Part shown: positions 16,791 to 24,987 of the stretch, one piece after another | How the letters are laid out: the number at the start of each line of letters is the position of its first letter | How positions within the stretch are numbered: position 1 is the stretch's first letter | NCBI GenBank assembly: GCA_050186295.1 | Contig: JBFWYP010000002.1 | Coordinates: 1 to 64,000 of the forward strand | Direction of reading: 5' to 3' | Origin: JAGPDF01 sp050186295 | GTDB lineage: Bacteria > Acidobacteriota > Thermoanaerobaculia > Multivoradales > JAGPDF01 | Length of the DNA stretch: 64,000 nucleotides | Made by a program: the position numbers and the translations under genes | Notes under the pieces: generated by a model | Told to the model about the DNA's origin: nothing | Seen by the model: only the letters and a program-made list of their open reading frames with translations | Databases searched by the model: none

Positions 16791-17894
16791 ATGAACATCC
16801 TGGACGAGCTGAGGCTGGACCACGACTTCATCCGCTCCGGGCTTGCCCGGTTCGAAAACGGAGCCCCCGATCCGGACGCCGCGGAGGAGGTTCTCGCGGG
16901 CATCGAGGAACACATCCGGCTCGAGGAGGAGCTCCTGCTGCGGGATCTGGAGCCCGGGCTCGGACCGGAAGGAGGTCTGCTGGACGAACTGCGCGCCGAC
17001 CACGGGCGGATCTCCCTTCTGATCGAGGCCGTTCGCAACGGCAGTCGCGATCCCGGCCGCCTGGATTCCCTGCTGCGGAGGCTCGCTACGACGGTGCGCA
17101 AACACTTCGACACCGAAGAGTCGGCGTTCTTCACCTTCGCCGAACGGCTCCTCGACGCCGACTGGCGGGCCGGGAGAGGAGCCGCCTTCCGGCAGGCTCG
17201 CGGCCCGCGCAATTCCGGCGTCGGGCCCGACGTCCGGGTTTCCGACCTGGCGTGCGAGCACCCCGCGACGATCCGGGTCTTCCAGCGCCACAGCATCGAC
17301 TTCTGTTGCGGTGGCAAGCGCGGCCTGCGCGAGGCCTGCGAGCAGCGCGGTGTCGACTACGAGACCGTTGCGCACGAGGTCCGCCATGCGCTGACCGGGG
17401 TCGCCGGCGAGAGCGGCGAGGGCTGGTCACGACGACCCGCGGTGGAGCTCGTGGGGCACATTCTCGCCCGCTATCACGCGGGCCTGAGGGATGAGCTCCT
17501 GCGGCTCGAAGCGATGGCGTCGCGCGCCGCCGAACGCCACGGCGACAGCCATCCCCGTCTGCGTGAGGTCTCCGGACTCGTGCATGAACTCCGGACCCGG
17601 ATGACCGGGCACCTGGAGATCGAGGAGCGCTCGATCTTCCCGGCGATCCTCTCGGGGAGCGCGACAACCGTGGCGGCGGAGCTCCATACTGCCGAGGCGG
17701 AACACGACGCGGTCGGAGAGCTGTTCCGGAAAATCCGCTCGGCGACGGACGACTTCACGCCCCCGGCGACGGCGTGCAACACCTGGCGCGGCCTCTACCA
17801 CGGGCTCGCCGAGCTCGAACGCGACACGCACGTCCACGTTCACCTCGAGAACAACATTCTGTTTCGCCATCTGTCGGCGGAAGCCGCTGGTTGA
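16791..17894 (+). CDS. RIC/ScdA-like di-iron repair protein with extra N-terminal hemerythrin domain
   Basis: This 367-residue cytoplasmic protein has three parts: an N-terminal hemerythrin-like helical bundle (about 1-125; DELRLDHDFI, EEHIRLEEELL, LRADHGRI, RKHFDTEES), a DUF542/ScdA_N domain (about 150-195) with the twin cysteines Cys172-Cys173 in HSIDFCCGGKRGL, and a C-terminal hemerythrin domain (about 215-365; HLEIEE, AEAEHDAV, HVHLENNILF). RIC proteins (YtfE, ScdA, DnrN) protect or repair iron-sulfur and di-iron centres after nitrosative stress. The usual length is about 220-240 residues; the extra hemerythrin bundle is unusual. It is first in an operon with a Crp/Fnr regulator and faces an NO-reductase-like operon. 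Confidence 0.9.
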   Translation: MNILDELRLDHDFIRSGLARFENGAPDPDAAEEVLAGIEEHIRLEEELLLRDLEPGLGPEGGLLDELRADHGRISLLIEAVRNGSRDPGRLDSLLRRLATTVRKHFDTEESAFFTFAERLLDADWRAGRGAAFRQARGPRNSGVGPDVRVSDLACEHPATIRVFQRHSIDFCCGGKRGLREACEQRGVDYETVAHEVRHALTGVAGESGEGWSRRPAVELVGHILARYHAGLRDELLRLEAMASRAAERHGDSHPRLREVSGLVHELRTRMTGHLEIEERSIFPAILSGSATTVAAELHTAEAEHDAVGELFRKIRSATDDFTPPATACNTWRGLYHGLAELERDTHVHVHLENNILFRHLSAEAAG

Positions 17895-17947
17895 GGGGAC
17901 CCGCAGGTCGGCTCGCTCCACTCTCCCGTTGTGCGACAATTCCGCGG

Positions 17948-18652
17948 ATGAGTGGAGTGACGGCCGGTGGCGCCGCGGACTCCGGTCTCTTCTGCGGCCT
18001 CACCCCGGACCAGCGCTCGGAGGTCCTCGGCGCCGCGCGTCAGAGGCGACTGGGGCAGGACGACTGCCTCTTCCTGCAGGGCGATCCTGTCGAAGCGCTC
18101 TACGTCGTCGATTCCGGCCAGGTGAAGCTCGTCCAGCACACCGCCGATGGCGAAGAGGTGATCGTGCGGACGGTGGGACCGGGCGGCATCATCGCCGGAG
18201 TCGCCCTGCTCGACAAGAGAACCCTGCCGGTGACCGCTGCGGCCCTGACGCCGGCCACTCTCCTGCTCTGGCCGCGTGCGTCGATCCAGGAACTCGCCGT
18301 CCGCTACCCGGTGTTGCGCGCCAACGTGCTCGCAACCATCGCGGACCGCATGCAGGAGTCGCTCTCACGCATCCGGGAGCTCTCTTCGGAGACCGCCGCA
18401 CAACGCATCGCACGCTCCCTGCTGCGCCTGGCGCGCGAACGCGGACGACCGGACGCGGACGGCATCCTGATCGAGCAGAAGCTCGGACGGCAGCAGATCG
18501 CCGACCTTGCGGGCAGCTCGATGTTCACGGCAAGCCGGCTCCTCGCGGCCTGGTCTCGCGAAGGGATCGTCCGCGCCAGTCGCCAGCGTGTCGTCATTCT
18601 CTCCCTCCAACGGCTGCAGGCGATCGCGGAGAGTCCGCCTGCCGAGCGTTGA
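17948..18652 (+). CDS. Crp/Fnr-family transcriptional regulator
   Basis: A 234-residue cytoplasmic regulator starting at ATG 17948. The N-terminal barrel (about 15-130) shows FLQGDPVEALYVVDSGQVKL and GPGGIIAGVALLD; the C-terminal winged helix (about 160-225) shows GRQQIADLAGSS and SRLLAAWSREGIV. There is no four-cysteine FNR cluster motif, only isolated Cys residues, so it resembles DNR/NNR-type proteins more than FNR. In the recognition helix the Glu conserved in FNR/CRP (E-x-x-S-R) is Phe (FTASR), which fits half-sites reading TTGCG instead of TTGAT. By position it probably controls both operons of the island. That it senses NO is inference from context. Confidence 0.9.
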   Translation: MSGVTAGGAADSGLFCGLTPDQRSEVLGAARQRRLGQDDCLFLQGDPVEALYVVDSGQVKLVQHTADGEEVIVRTVGPGGIIAGVALLDKRTLPVTAAALTPATLLLWPRASIQELAVRYPVLRANVLATIADRMQESLSRIRELSSETAAQRIARSLLRLARERGRPDADGILIEQKLGRQQIADLAGSSMFTASRLLAAWSREGIVRASRQRVVILSLQRLQAIAESPPAER

Positions 18653-18674
18653 TCTCCACCCGGCTCTTCCGGCG

Positions 18675-19169
18675 ATGAGAGTCATACAGCTCCTGCTCGT
18701 CACCATCCACATCCTGGCGGCAGCCCTCTGGCTCGGAGCGATGGGCTTTCTCGGTCTCATCCTGGTGCCCGAGCTGCGACGACTGGAAAAAGCACTGCGG
18801 CTGGAACTTCTCGTCGCGACCGGACGTCGGCTGCGCAACATCGCATGGTTTCTCTTCTTCGTTCTCTCGACGACCGGACTGCTGCAACTGTGGCTGCGCG
18901 GCTACCGCCCGCCGGACCTGTCCGGTCCTCTCTGGCAGGGGCCGGCGGGGGCGGCCCTGACCTGGAAGCTGGGCCTGTTCGCCGCCGCAATCTGCCTCGC
19001 CGCCTGGCACGACTTCTTCGCCGGTCCCCGGGCCGTCACCTCGCCCGTCGCCGACGGCGACGCCGAACGCTGGCGGCGACTCGCATCCGCTGCGGGGCGC
19101 GTGCTGTTCCTGCTCGGCCTCGCCATCGTCTACTGTGCCGTCGCCTTCGTTCGCGGTGGCTTTCTCTGA
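18675..19169 (+). CDS. CopD-like four-helix membrane protein
   Basis: A 164-residue inner-membrane protein with four hydrophobic helices (about 3-28, 55-72, 95-112 and 138-160). The opening VTIHILAAALWLGAMGFLGLILVPELRR and the later WKLGLFAAAICLAAWHDFFAG are typical of CopD/DUF4149-like integral proteins, with membrane His residues (His12, His117) that could bind heme or copper. It lies 22 bases after the Crp/Fnr gene and ends 18 bases from the end of the opposing operon. A role in copper delivery or heme-based electron transfer to the nearby heme-copper enzyme is plausible but unproven. Confidence 0.78.
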   Translation: MRVIQLLLVTIHILAAALWLGAMGFLGLILVPELRRLEKALRLELLVATGRRLRNIAWFLFFVLSTTGLLQLWLRGYRPPDLSGPLWQGPAGAALTWKLGLFAAAICLAAWHDFFAGPRAVTSPVADGDAERWRRLASAAGRVLFLLGLAIVYCAVAFVRGGFL

Positions 19170-19187
19170 GAGATCGATTCGCACCGC

Positions 19188-19811
19188 CTACCCGGGCGCT
19201 TCCGCGGCGGCGGCCTCCGGAGCGATCTCCAGATCCCCTCCTTCGCCGATCCGGACCAGGCGAGCCCGGCCGGTCTGGAACGTCATCACGGTCGTCAGCC
19301 GTAGATGAGGCAGCCGGGCGATCTCGTCGTCTCGCTCGTCGCGTCCGGCACTCCCCGGCTCATCCTCCGACTCTCCCGACTCCCTCTCCATCGCCGCATC
19401 GCCGAGTGGTCGGGAATCGGGCTCGAAACGGATGTCGACCGAATGGCGGCCGGGCTCGACCGCCAGGGCGCGGTCGATCGTCAGTGGCCGCGTCCTGCGG
19501 ACTCCACCGTGGCGCACGACGCGGTCCAGACGGATCTCTCCGTCGATGAGCACGACGATGCGGTAGTCGATGGCCGTCTCGCTGCAGACTCGAGGTGCCC
19601 GCAGATGCGCCGGAAGAGCTGCGAGCTCGTCCGCAGTCCGCTCGCGACAGTGTTCCAGTCGCGCGATCGCCGAACGCATCGCGAGTCGCAGCTCGGAACT
19701 CTGCGCCGGTCGGCCCGCCGGCCAGTGAGACAACAGTGCTGTGGCTGCCAGGATGAATGCGGAGGCCAGCCCACCACCCGCAGCCCGGAGCGCCCGGCCC
19801 GGATCAGGCAC
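19188..19811 (-). CDS. Membrane-anchored protein, last gene of the NO-reductase-like operon
   Basis: A 207-residue protein of unknown family. The GTG start at 19811 overlaps the end of the cytochrome b fusion gene by 8 bases. One hydrophobic helix near residues 13-29 is followed by a soluble domain with a long helix, two cysteines (LEHCRERTADEL and APRVCSET) and beta-rich stretches IDYRIVVLIDGEIRLDRVV and GRHSVDIRFEPDSRP. A run of acidic and Ser residues occurs near 155-175. It is most likely periplasmic and attached to the inner membrane. Its location suggests an accessory or assembly role for the operon's electron-transfer complex. No homologue recognised. Confidence 0.68.
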   Translation of the reverse strand: MPDPGRALRAAGGGLASAFILAATALLSHWPAGRPAQSSELRLAMRSAIARLEHCRERTADELAALPAHLRAPRVCSETAIDYRIVVLIDGEIRLDRVVRHGGVRRTRPLTIDRALAVEPGRHSVDIRFEPDSRPLGDAAMERESGESEDEPGSAGRDERDDEIARLPHLRLTTVMTFQTGRARLVRIGEGGDLEIAPEAAAAEAPG

Positions 19812-21432
19812 GGAGCTGCTCCACGGTCTCTTCCGTGCGGCAGACGAAGTCCGGGGCCGGCGCGTCCACCTCGGCGACGTCGAGTGCGGCGATGCGGCCA
19901 CGAAGAGCGGCGAGTTCCCGCTTCGCCGCACCGATTTCGGCCAGAGAGAGAGAGGCGAAGGCGAGCCTCCGGCGATCGACGCGCTCGTGAAGCTCGGCCT
20001 CGCGCCCGGAGAACAGTCGCTCGGCGAGCCACTTCGGGCCCTCTCGGTAGCGGCAGTCGCGCGACGGACAGGAGAGGACGAGCACACCGCCGACTCCACG
20101 GCGCAGGGCGCCTTCGATCACCGAGGTGTGAAGCGAACCTGCACAGCTCACCGGAACGACGGTGAGGCCCGCTTCGCGCAGGTCGTCACGGCGGTCCCAT
20201 CCCGTAGTGGAGCAACCGAAGAGGAGAATCCCGCGCCTGTCGAGTCGCATGCCGGCGAGCAGGCGCTCGAGGCCGGCGAGCTGGTCGCGACCCGTTCGCC
20301 CGAACGGCCCCACGCCCATCGGAGCGCACGAGCCGGCGCAGATTCCGCATCCCACGCAACGGGACGGGTCGACCCTGGCGACGAGCTCCGAGTGCTGACG
20401 ATCGAAATTCGTTCGCGGCACCATCCGGATCGCTTCGTAGGGACAGTCCTCCGAGCAGGTCGTGCAACCCGTACAGGAGTTCTCGTCGACCCACGAACTG
20501 TTGATCGGGCGGTGTCGTGGCCGCCACCAGCGGGGCGCGAAGAGGAGCGCGCCGCCGATCGCGACCCAGAGCGCCAGATGGGCGAGCGGACCCAGCCGGC
20601 GCGCCGCCGGCAACCAGAATGCGAAGAAGAGATCGAGGGGGCCACGATCCGGAAGCGCCAGCAGGTCCGCAGCCGGCGCCAGAGGTGTCGGCAACAGCGC
20701 GGCAAGCAGAGCGGTCGCCGCCAGCGCCGACCAGGCAATGCGCCGGATCGGAAGGAGCGCCGGCCGCGCCAGGCGAGCCACGTGGATTCCCAGCAAAGCG
20801 GCGAGACCCAGTGGCAGCGCCAGATGAAGGAAGAGGTTCATGAAGAAGAACGACGACGACAGCGGCGCGGCGCCCCGGAAGGTGCGCGACAACGGCGTCG
20901 AGAAGATCGGCAGAAGATCTGCGAGCCGCGCCCCCTCGAGGGCCAGACCCAGACCCTGTGCGTCCCACACCAGCACGAGCCCGGTCCAGCCGCAGAATCC
21001 GAGCACCGCGAGCAGCGCCACGCCGCTCGTCCAGGCGAACGCCCGCGGTCCCCAGGTCTGTCCCTGTGCGAGCTTCCGCCACAGGTGAACGACCGTGGCC
21101 AGAACCGTCAAGTCCGCAGCGTAGCGGTGAAGCGACCGGACCCAGCTGCCCAGGAAGATCTGCTCCCGGATGCGTTCGACCGAGCCATGCGGGTCGTTGA
21201 TGCTGTAGAAGAGAAAGAGGTAGAGGCCCGTCACCAGGGCGACGAGCAGGAAGAGGATCGCCAGATTTCCGCTCTGCAGCAGAGGATTCCATTGCGAGCC
21301 CATCGTGCGCTCGAACAGCTGATCCGCCGCCTTGATGCCGCGCGCCAGCGGCCCGGCGATCGACGGCGGCGCGGCCGGGCCGGATCCGACGGATGGCGGA
21401 TCCGGACGCGCCGAAGGCAGGCCGGACTTCAT
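19804..21432 (-). CDS. Cytochrome b / 2x[4Fe-4S] ferredoxin / MvhD-like fusion protein
   Basis: This 542-residue inner-membrane protein starts at ATG 21432, overlapping the SCO stop (ATGA). The N-terminal half is a cytochrome b (bc1/b6 N-terminal type) with heme ligands His102/His116 and His203/His217, each pair 14 apart as in bc1. More helices follow (about 230-300). A ferredoxin domain has two clusters: C320-x2-C323-x2-C326-x3-C330 and C359-x2-C362-x2-C365-x3-C369. The C-terminal 140 residues resemble the MvhD/FlpD domain, with Cys407, Cys430 (VSCAGSL) and Cys455/Cys460 (SCPSRDCRYREG). In known systems MvhD passes electrons between hydrogenases and heterodisulfide reductases. Here it may link cytoplasmic Fe-S carriers to quinone or to the oxidase-like enzyme encoded upstream. 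Confidence 0.9.
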   Translation of the reverse strand: MKSGLPSARPDPPSVGSGPAAPPSIAGPLARGIKAADQLFERTMGSQWNPLLQSGNLAILFLLVALVTGLYLFLFYSINDPHGSVERIREQIFLGSWVRSLHRYAADLTVLATVVHLWRKLAQGQTWGPRAFAWTSGVALLAVLGFCGWTGLVLVWDAQGLGLALEGARLADLLPIFSTPLSRTFRGAAPLSSSFFFMNLFLHLALPLGLAALLGIHVARLARPALLPIRRIAWSALAATALLAALLPTPLAPAADLLALPDRGPLDLFFAFWLPAARRLGPLAHLALWVAIGGALLFAPRWWRPRHRPINSSWVDENSCTGCTTCSEDCPYEAIRMVPRTNFDRQHSELVARVDPSRCVGCGICAGSCAPMGVGPFGRTGRDQLAGLERLLAGMRLDRRGILLFGCSTTGWDRRDDLREAGLTVVPVSCAGSLHTSVIEGALRRGVGGVLVLSCPSRDCRYREGPKWLAERLFSGREAELHERVDRRRLAFASLSLAEIGAAKRELAALRGRIAALDVAEVDAPAPDFVCRTEETVEQLRA

Positions 21433-22388
21433 CCGTGACGCGGCTCGAGCCTGCGCGCTGCCTCGACGAGCCATTGCGCCGGCGGTCCGAGGAAGCGGTA
21501 GGCCAACCGCCCTTCGGAATCGAGCACGAAAACGAGCCCGGCATGGTCGACCTGCCCGGTCTGGGCGTCGCGGACGAACCCCACGTCGTAGGCATTCGCT
21601 GCGGCCACGACATCCTCGACCTCTCCCGACAGCATGTAGCCGCCGCTCCCCCGGTCGAGGTTCCACGCACGCGCCAGCCCGGGGAGAGAGCCGGGTCGGT
21701 CCCGCCAGGGGTCGAGGGTGATCACGACCGCAGGGGGTGGCGGACCGGGATAGTGCTCACGCGCTGTCCGCAGCGCCTGCACCAGCTGCGGGCAGACGGT
21801 GACGCAGTGACCGTAGGCGAAGGTGAGAAAGACCGGGCGCCCGCGAACCGCCGCCAGATCGAAGATCTCGCCCGCCTGATCCACGAGACGCAAGGGAGGA
21901 GCGGCCTGTGCCAGACGGGGGTAGTCGTCCGGCAACGGCTCCAGAGCGCTAAGGAACGAAGCATTCGATCCCGCCGCTCGCGCCATGCGATCGGCTTTCG
22001 CCAGCCGGCCCCCGACGTTCGCGAGCCCGGCGACCGTCACCAGGAGGAGTGCCGCCAGGAGGACCGCCCCGGGCGGACGCCGGATCGCCTTCGCCAGGCT
22101 CCGTCCGAGCGGCCGCCCCCAGACCCCGACCAGAAACGTCAGCAGGGAAAGAGGGGCGAGCAGCAGGAGAATCCAGCCTTGGGCATCCGGCAACCCCGTC
22201 GGCAGCGAGCCGAAGCAGACCGCCCGGGTCGACGCCAGCCATTCCTCGGGCACTGGAAGCGGAGCGAAGGCGAGCGCCCACCACCCGGCGGTGATGACGA
22301 ACCAGGCGATGAACGAGGCGAACGCAAACCCTTCCTGCGAACGCGAGTCGCTGTCGATCCCGGAGCCGGCTGCGGAGCCAGTCGTCAT
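21429..22388 (-). CDS. SCO1/SenC-type copper protein with N-terminal membrane helices
   Basis: A 319-residue protein starting at ATG 22388, 5 bases after subunit I ends. Three hydrophobic segments (about 24-44, 70-90 and 108-128) precede a thioredoxin-fold SCO domain (about 155-315). The copper ligands are present: Cys195 and Cys199 in GHCVTVCPQ (CxxxC) and His282 in VDHAGLVFVLD. SCO proteins load copper into the CuA centre of subunit II. The two extra N-terminal helices are not typical of SCO, which usually has one anchor. The operon position next to a CuA subunit supports the role. Confidence 0.92.
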   Translation of the reverse strand: MTTGSAAGSGIDSDSRSQEGFAFASFIAWFVITAGWWALAFAPLPVPEEWLASTRAVCFGSLPTGLPDAQGWILLLLAPLSLLTFLVGVWGRPLGRSLAKAIRRPPGAVLLAALLLVTVAGLANVGGRLAKADRMARAAGSNASFLSALEPLPDDYPRLAQAAPPLRLVDQAGEIFDLAAVRGRPVFLTFAYGHCVTVCPQLVQALRTAREHYPGPPPPAVVITLDPWRDRPGSLPGLARAWNLDRGSGGYMLSGEVEDVVAAANAYDVGFVRDAQTGQVDHAGLVFVLDSEGRLAYRFLGPPAQWLVEAARRLEPRHG

Positions 22389-22393
22389 CGCGA

Positions 22394-24142
22394 TCAGCCC
22401 ATCTTCCAGATCATCGACAGGATCTTCCAGTTGGTGAAGTAATAGAGGATGAATACCCCGAGGAAGACGAAGACGAGAATCACCGTCCCCGGAGTTCCCG
22501 CATGGTGCGCCTTCTCCGACTCGTCGAGGGAATGGGTCTGCGGCGGCAGACGCAGGACCCCTTGCGGGACACCCGCCTCGCCGGGCTTGAGGTTCGCGAG
22601 ATCCAGAGGCTTGCCGAAGAACACGGAGCCCACCGCGATCGCGACGAAGATCAGTACAGCGATCGCCGCCAGCGCTCCTCCGATTCCGATTCCGGCCATC
22701 AGCAGGTCGACCACCGGAGGAAACTCGAGCGTGAACGGTGCGGCAGGGAAGGTGATGTCCGCATGCCGCCGCGGTACACCGAAACTGCCGGCGAACGTCA
22801 TGCTCATCGACAGCAGGACGATCCCCGCCGCGAAGAGATACGGCTGCCATTTCGCCAGTCGCCAGAAGCGGACGCGGCGCCGGAAAACGAGGGGGATCAG
22901 ATAGTAGGTGAGCGCCATGAACGACAGAGCCGTCCCGCCAACGACGGTGACGTGGAAGTGTCCGGGAACACGCAGGGTGTTGTGAACGATGATGTTGATC
23001 TGCTCGGTGCCTTGCGTGACTCCGGTGATTCCTCCCATGAAACCGAAGATCACGAGCGAGAGCCAGAATCCGGAGAAGCCGGGATCGGACCACGGTGCCC
23101 TGCGCAGCCACTCGAACTTGCCGCGCACGAAGCCACGCATCCTCATCCCCATCTCGACGCCCGCCGGAACGGTGAATCCATGCATCATCGAAGCAAGTAC
23201 AGCCAGGTACATGGCGTAGCTGGTGTTCCAGATCTTCCATGCCGGACCGAGGCCGGGGTCGACCAGCAGATGGTGGGCGGACGCCATCGAGATGAACAGC
23301 ACATAGAGCACGAAGGCCCAGCGGCTGATCTTCTGATTGACGACCACGGCGCCACACGTGAGTGCACCGAGGAGGTACCAGACCGACACCATCGCCGCGA
23401 CGTTGATCTGCTGCGAGGAATGGCCCAGGCCCCACCAGATCATGCGATAGACCTCGGGGTCCACGTTGCCGACCCCCAAGGACCAGAGGAAGGTGGGGAT
23501 GTAGATCGCCGCTCCGTGGAGGAGAGTGATGACGGCGATGATCGCGGCGGTGAGGGCTCCGAACGTGACCAGAGGCATCGATCCTGCGTAGCTCTTCTCC
23601 CTCTTCGCGACGACGAGGGCAGCGAAGAACAGGGCGACGGCAATGAAGGCTCCGATGGCGAACAGAATGATCCCGAGGTAGTAGAGCGGATGCGCCTTGA
23701 GGGGAACGTACGACGTGAACAGCACGTCGGCCCGGCCGGCGAGGATCGTCGCGTCGGTCATCAACGCGCCGATCAGCATGAGGGCGAATCCCGTCCACGC
23801 CGTCCTCGGCGCGGGTTGCCGGGACTGCAGGAGCACCGGCCCGGCGAAGTAGAGGATCGCCATTTCGAAGAACAGGATGAAGAAGATCAGCATGTTCATC
23901 CCGTGAAGAGTCAGCAGCCGGTAGTACCAGAGCGGCGACAGCAGGTGGACCGCCTGCCACCTCGTCAGAGCGAGGAGCAGCGCAGCGATCGTCCCCACGA
24001 GCAGGAAGACGATGGCGACGACACCGTTCCACCGCACCAGTCGTTCTGACTCCCGGTTGACGACGAGCCCGGTCACGGGGCAGCTTCGGGCTCTGGTGCG
24101 CCAACCGAAGACGTTCGCGAGCGGCAACGACTCGACGTTCAT
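22394..24142 (-). CDS. B-family heme-copper oxidoreductase subunit I, predicted NO reductase (Tyr to Gln)
   Basis: A 582-residue integral membrane protein with about 13 helices, starting at ATG 24142 (ATGA overlap with subunit II). It aligns with ba3-type oxidase subunit I. Ligands are conserved: His80 for low-spin heme (LTLHGMN); His241, His290 and His291 for CuB (GLGHSSQQ, ASAHHLLVDPG); His395 for the active-site heme and His397 for the low-spin heme (VPGHFHVTV). The Tyr that is cross-linked to the CuB histidine in oxygen reductases (GHPxxY) is replaced by Gln245. Without that Tyr efficient O2 reduction is unlikely. Tyr replacement is the hallmark of NO reductases derived from the B family (eNOR/CuA-NOR type). 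Activity is inferred, not shown; a divergent oxidase is the alternative. Confidence 0.9.
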   Translation of the reverse strand: MNVESLPLANVFGWRTRARSCPVTGLVVNRESERLVRWNGVVAIVFLLVGTIAALLLALTRWQAVHLLSPLWYYRLLTLHGMNMLIFFILFFEMAILYFAGPVLLQSRQPAPRTAWTGFALMLIGALMTDATILAGRADVLFTSYVPLKAHPLYYLGIILFAIGAFIAVALFFAALVVAKREKSYAGSMPLVTFGALTAAIIAVITLLHGAAIYIPTFLWSLGVGNVDPEVYRMIWWGLGHSSQQINVAAMVSVWYLLGALTCGAVVVNQKISRWAFVLYVLFISMASAHHLLVDPGLGPAWKIWNTSYAMYLAVLASMMHGFTVPAGVEMGMRMRGFVRGKFEWLRRAPWSDPGFSGFWLSLVIFGFMGGITGVTQGTEQINIIVHNTLRVPGHFHVTVVGGTALSFMALTYYLIPLVFRRRVRFWRLAKWQPYLFAAGIVLLSMSMTFAGSFGVPRRHADITFPAAPFTLEFPPVVDLLMAGIGIGGALAAIAVLIFVAIAVGSVFFGKPLDLANLKPGEAGVPQGVLRLPPQTHSLDESEKAHHAGTPGTVILVFVFLGVFILYYFTNWKILSMIWKMG

Positions 24143-24732
24143 CGCTGGATCTCCTTGGCAGTGACCTCTGCGACCTTGGCCGGCTCGACCACGATGCTGC
24201 CGAGCATGTTGTGGTGACCGATGCCGCAGAACTCGTTGCACACGATGCGGTATTCGCCCGGGCGATTGGGAGTGATCTTCAATCCGTAGTCGTATCCCGG
24301 AATCACCTGCAGATTGAGGTTGGCCGGATAGAGACTGAATCCGTGGTTGACGTCGAGCGCCGACAGGTGGAGCGTGTAGGTGACGCCTTCCTGGAGCCGC
24401 AGCGCCGGATACCAGCTCCACATCTGCGCCAGCAGATAGACATCCGCTCCCGCAGGCGGCGCCACGACCGGGATGCCGTTCGTTTCGTCGACCCGATACT
24501 CCTCGACGAACCGGAGAGTCCGTTCCATGAACGCCTCGGGCTTGACCCGGCTGCGTATCCCGGCCGGATTCTGGCCGCCCTTGATGTGCCAGAAGGGCAT
24601 CATCGCGAAGAGCACGAGGCACCAGCCGAAGGCGATGGCGATCCAGATCCTTTCCTGCCGCCCCGCCGGCCGCCACCAGATTCCGCCTGGCGCGACGATT
24701 CCCGAGTGGACCTCTCTGCCGGTGGCGCTCAT
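24139..24732 (-). CDS. Heme-copper oxidoreductase subunit II with complete CuA site
   Basis: A 197-residue protein with one N-terminal helix (about 29-50) and a periplasmic cupredoxin domain. The CuA ligands are all present: His130 (DVNHGF), Cys165, Glu167, Cys169, His173 and Met176 (CNEFCGIGHHNM). Such subunits accept electrons from cytochrome c or another periplasmic donor and pass them to subunit I. Both ends overlap neighbours by four bases, indicating tight stoichiometric expression. No cytochrome c gene is found in the operon, so the donor is unknown. Confidence 0.95.
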   Translation of the reverse strand: MSATGREVHSGIVAPGGIWWRPAGRQERIWIAIAFGWCLVLFAMMPFWHIKGGQNPAGIRSRVKPEAFMERTLRFVEEYRVDETNGIPVVAPPAGADVYLLAQMWSWYPALRLQEGVTYTLHLSALDVNHGFSLYPANLNLQVIPGYDYGLKITPNRPGEYRIVCNEFCGIGHHNMLGSIVVEPAKVAEVTAKEIQR

Positions 24733-24893
24733 GGAAGCGTTCCTGCCGGAAGGGTGAGGATCTCGAAGAGCCCCCAGCCCGTGTAGAAGAGAAAGATCAC
24801 CAGGAGCCCGGCGGCCAGCAGCAGAAACGGGCGCTCGAAGAGGCGCTGCCCCAGTGGCACGGTTTCCTCGTCTTCCGCGAGAGGACGCTTCAT
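24729..24893 (-). CDS. One-helix small subunit of the heme-copper enzyme
   Basis: A 54-residue protein starting at ATG 24893 with an AAAGGAG site 8 bases upstream. It has a charged N-terminus (MKRPLAEDEETVPLG) and one hydrophobic helix (about 25-45, LLLAAGLLVIFLFYTGWGLF). Its stop overlaps the start of subunit II (ATGA). Size, topology and position match the subunit IIa-type peptides of ba3 oxidases, though sequence similarity is not evident. It is easily missed because a longer overlapping frame covers it. Confidence 0.82.
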   Translation of the reverse strand: MKRPLAEDEETVPLGQRLFERPFLLLAAGLLVIFLFYTGWGLFEILTLPAGTLP

Positions 24894-24987
24894 TGCGACG
24901 CTCCTTTCCCGGCGACGGTGCCCAGCGCGCCCGTCGCCATCTCCATCGTCATGCTGCGCGCCCGAAGAAGGGGTCGATCCTCCGCTC

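Noticed and set aside
17929..17939. TTGTGCGACAA inverted repeat just before the Crp/Fnr gene
   Set aside because: Half-site spacing (TTG-N5-CAA) is three bases short of a Crp/Fnr box and it overlaps the start region; autoregulation from it is not supported.
19741..21438. 565-codon plus-strand frame over the cytochrome b fusion
   Set aside because: Composition is a mirror of the real gene; heme and ferredoxin ligands on the minus strand are decisive.
24890..24952. 20-codon frame on the minus strand (MTMEMATGALG...) whose TGA overlaps the start of the one-helix subunit
   Set aside because: The overlap is suggestive, but there is no ribosome site, no membrane pattern and no recognisable product; chance in GC-rich DNA cannot be excluded.
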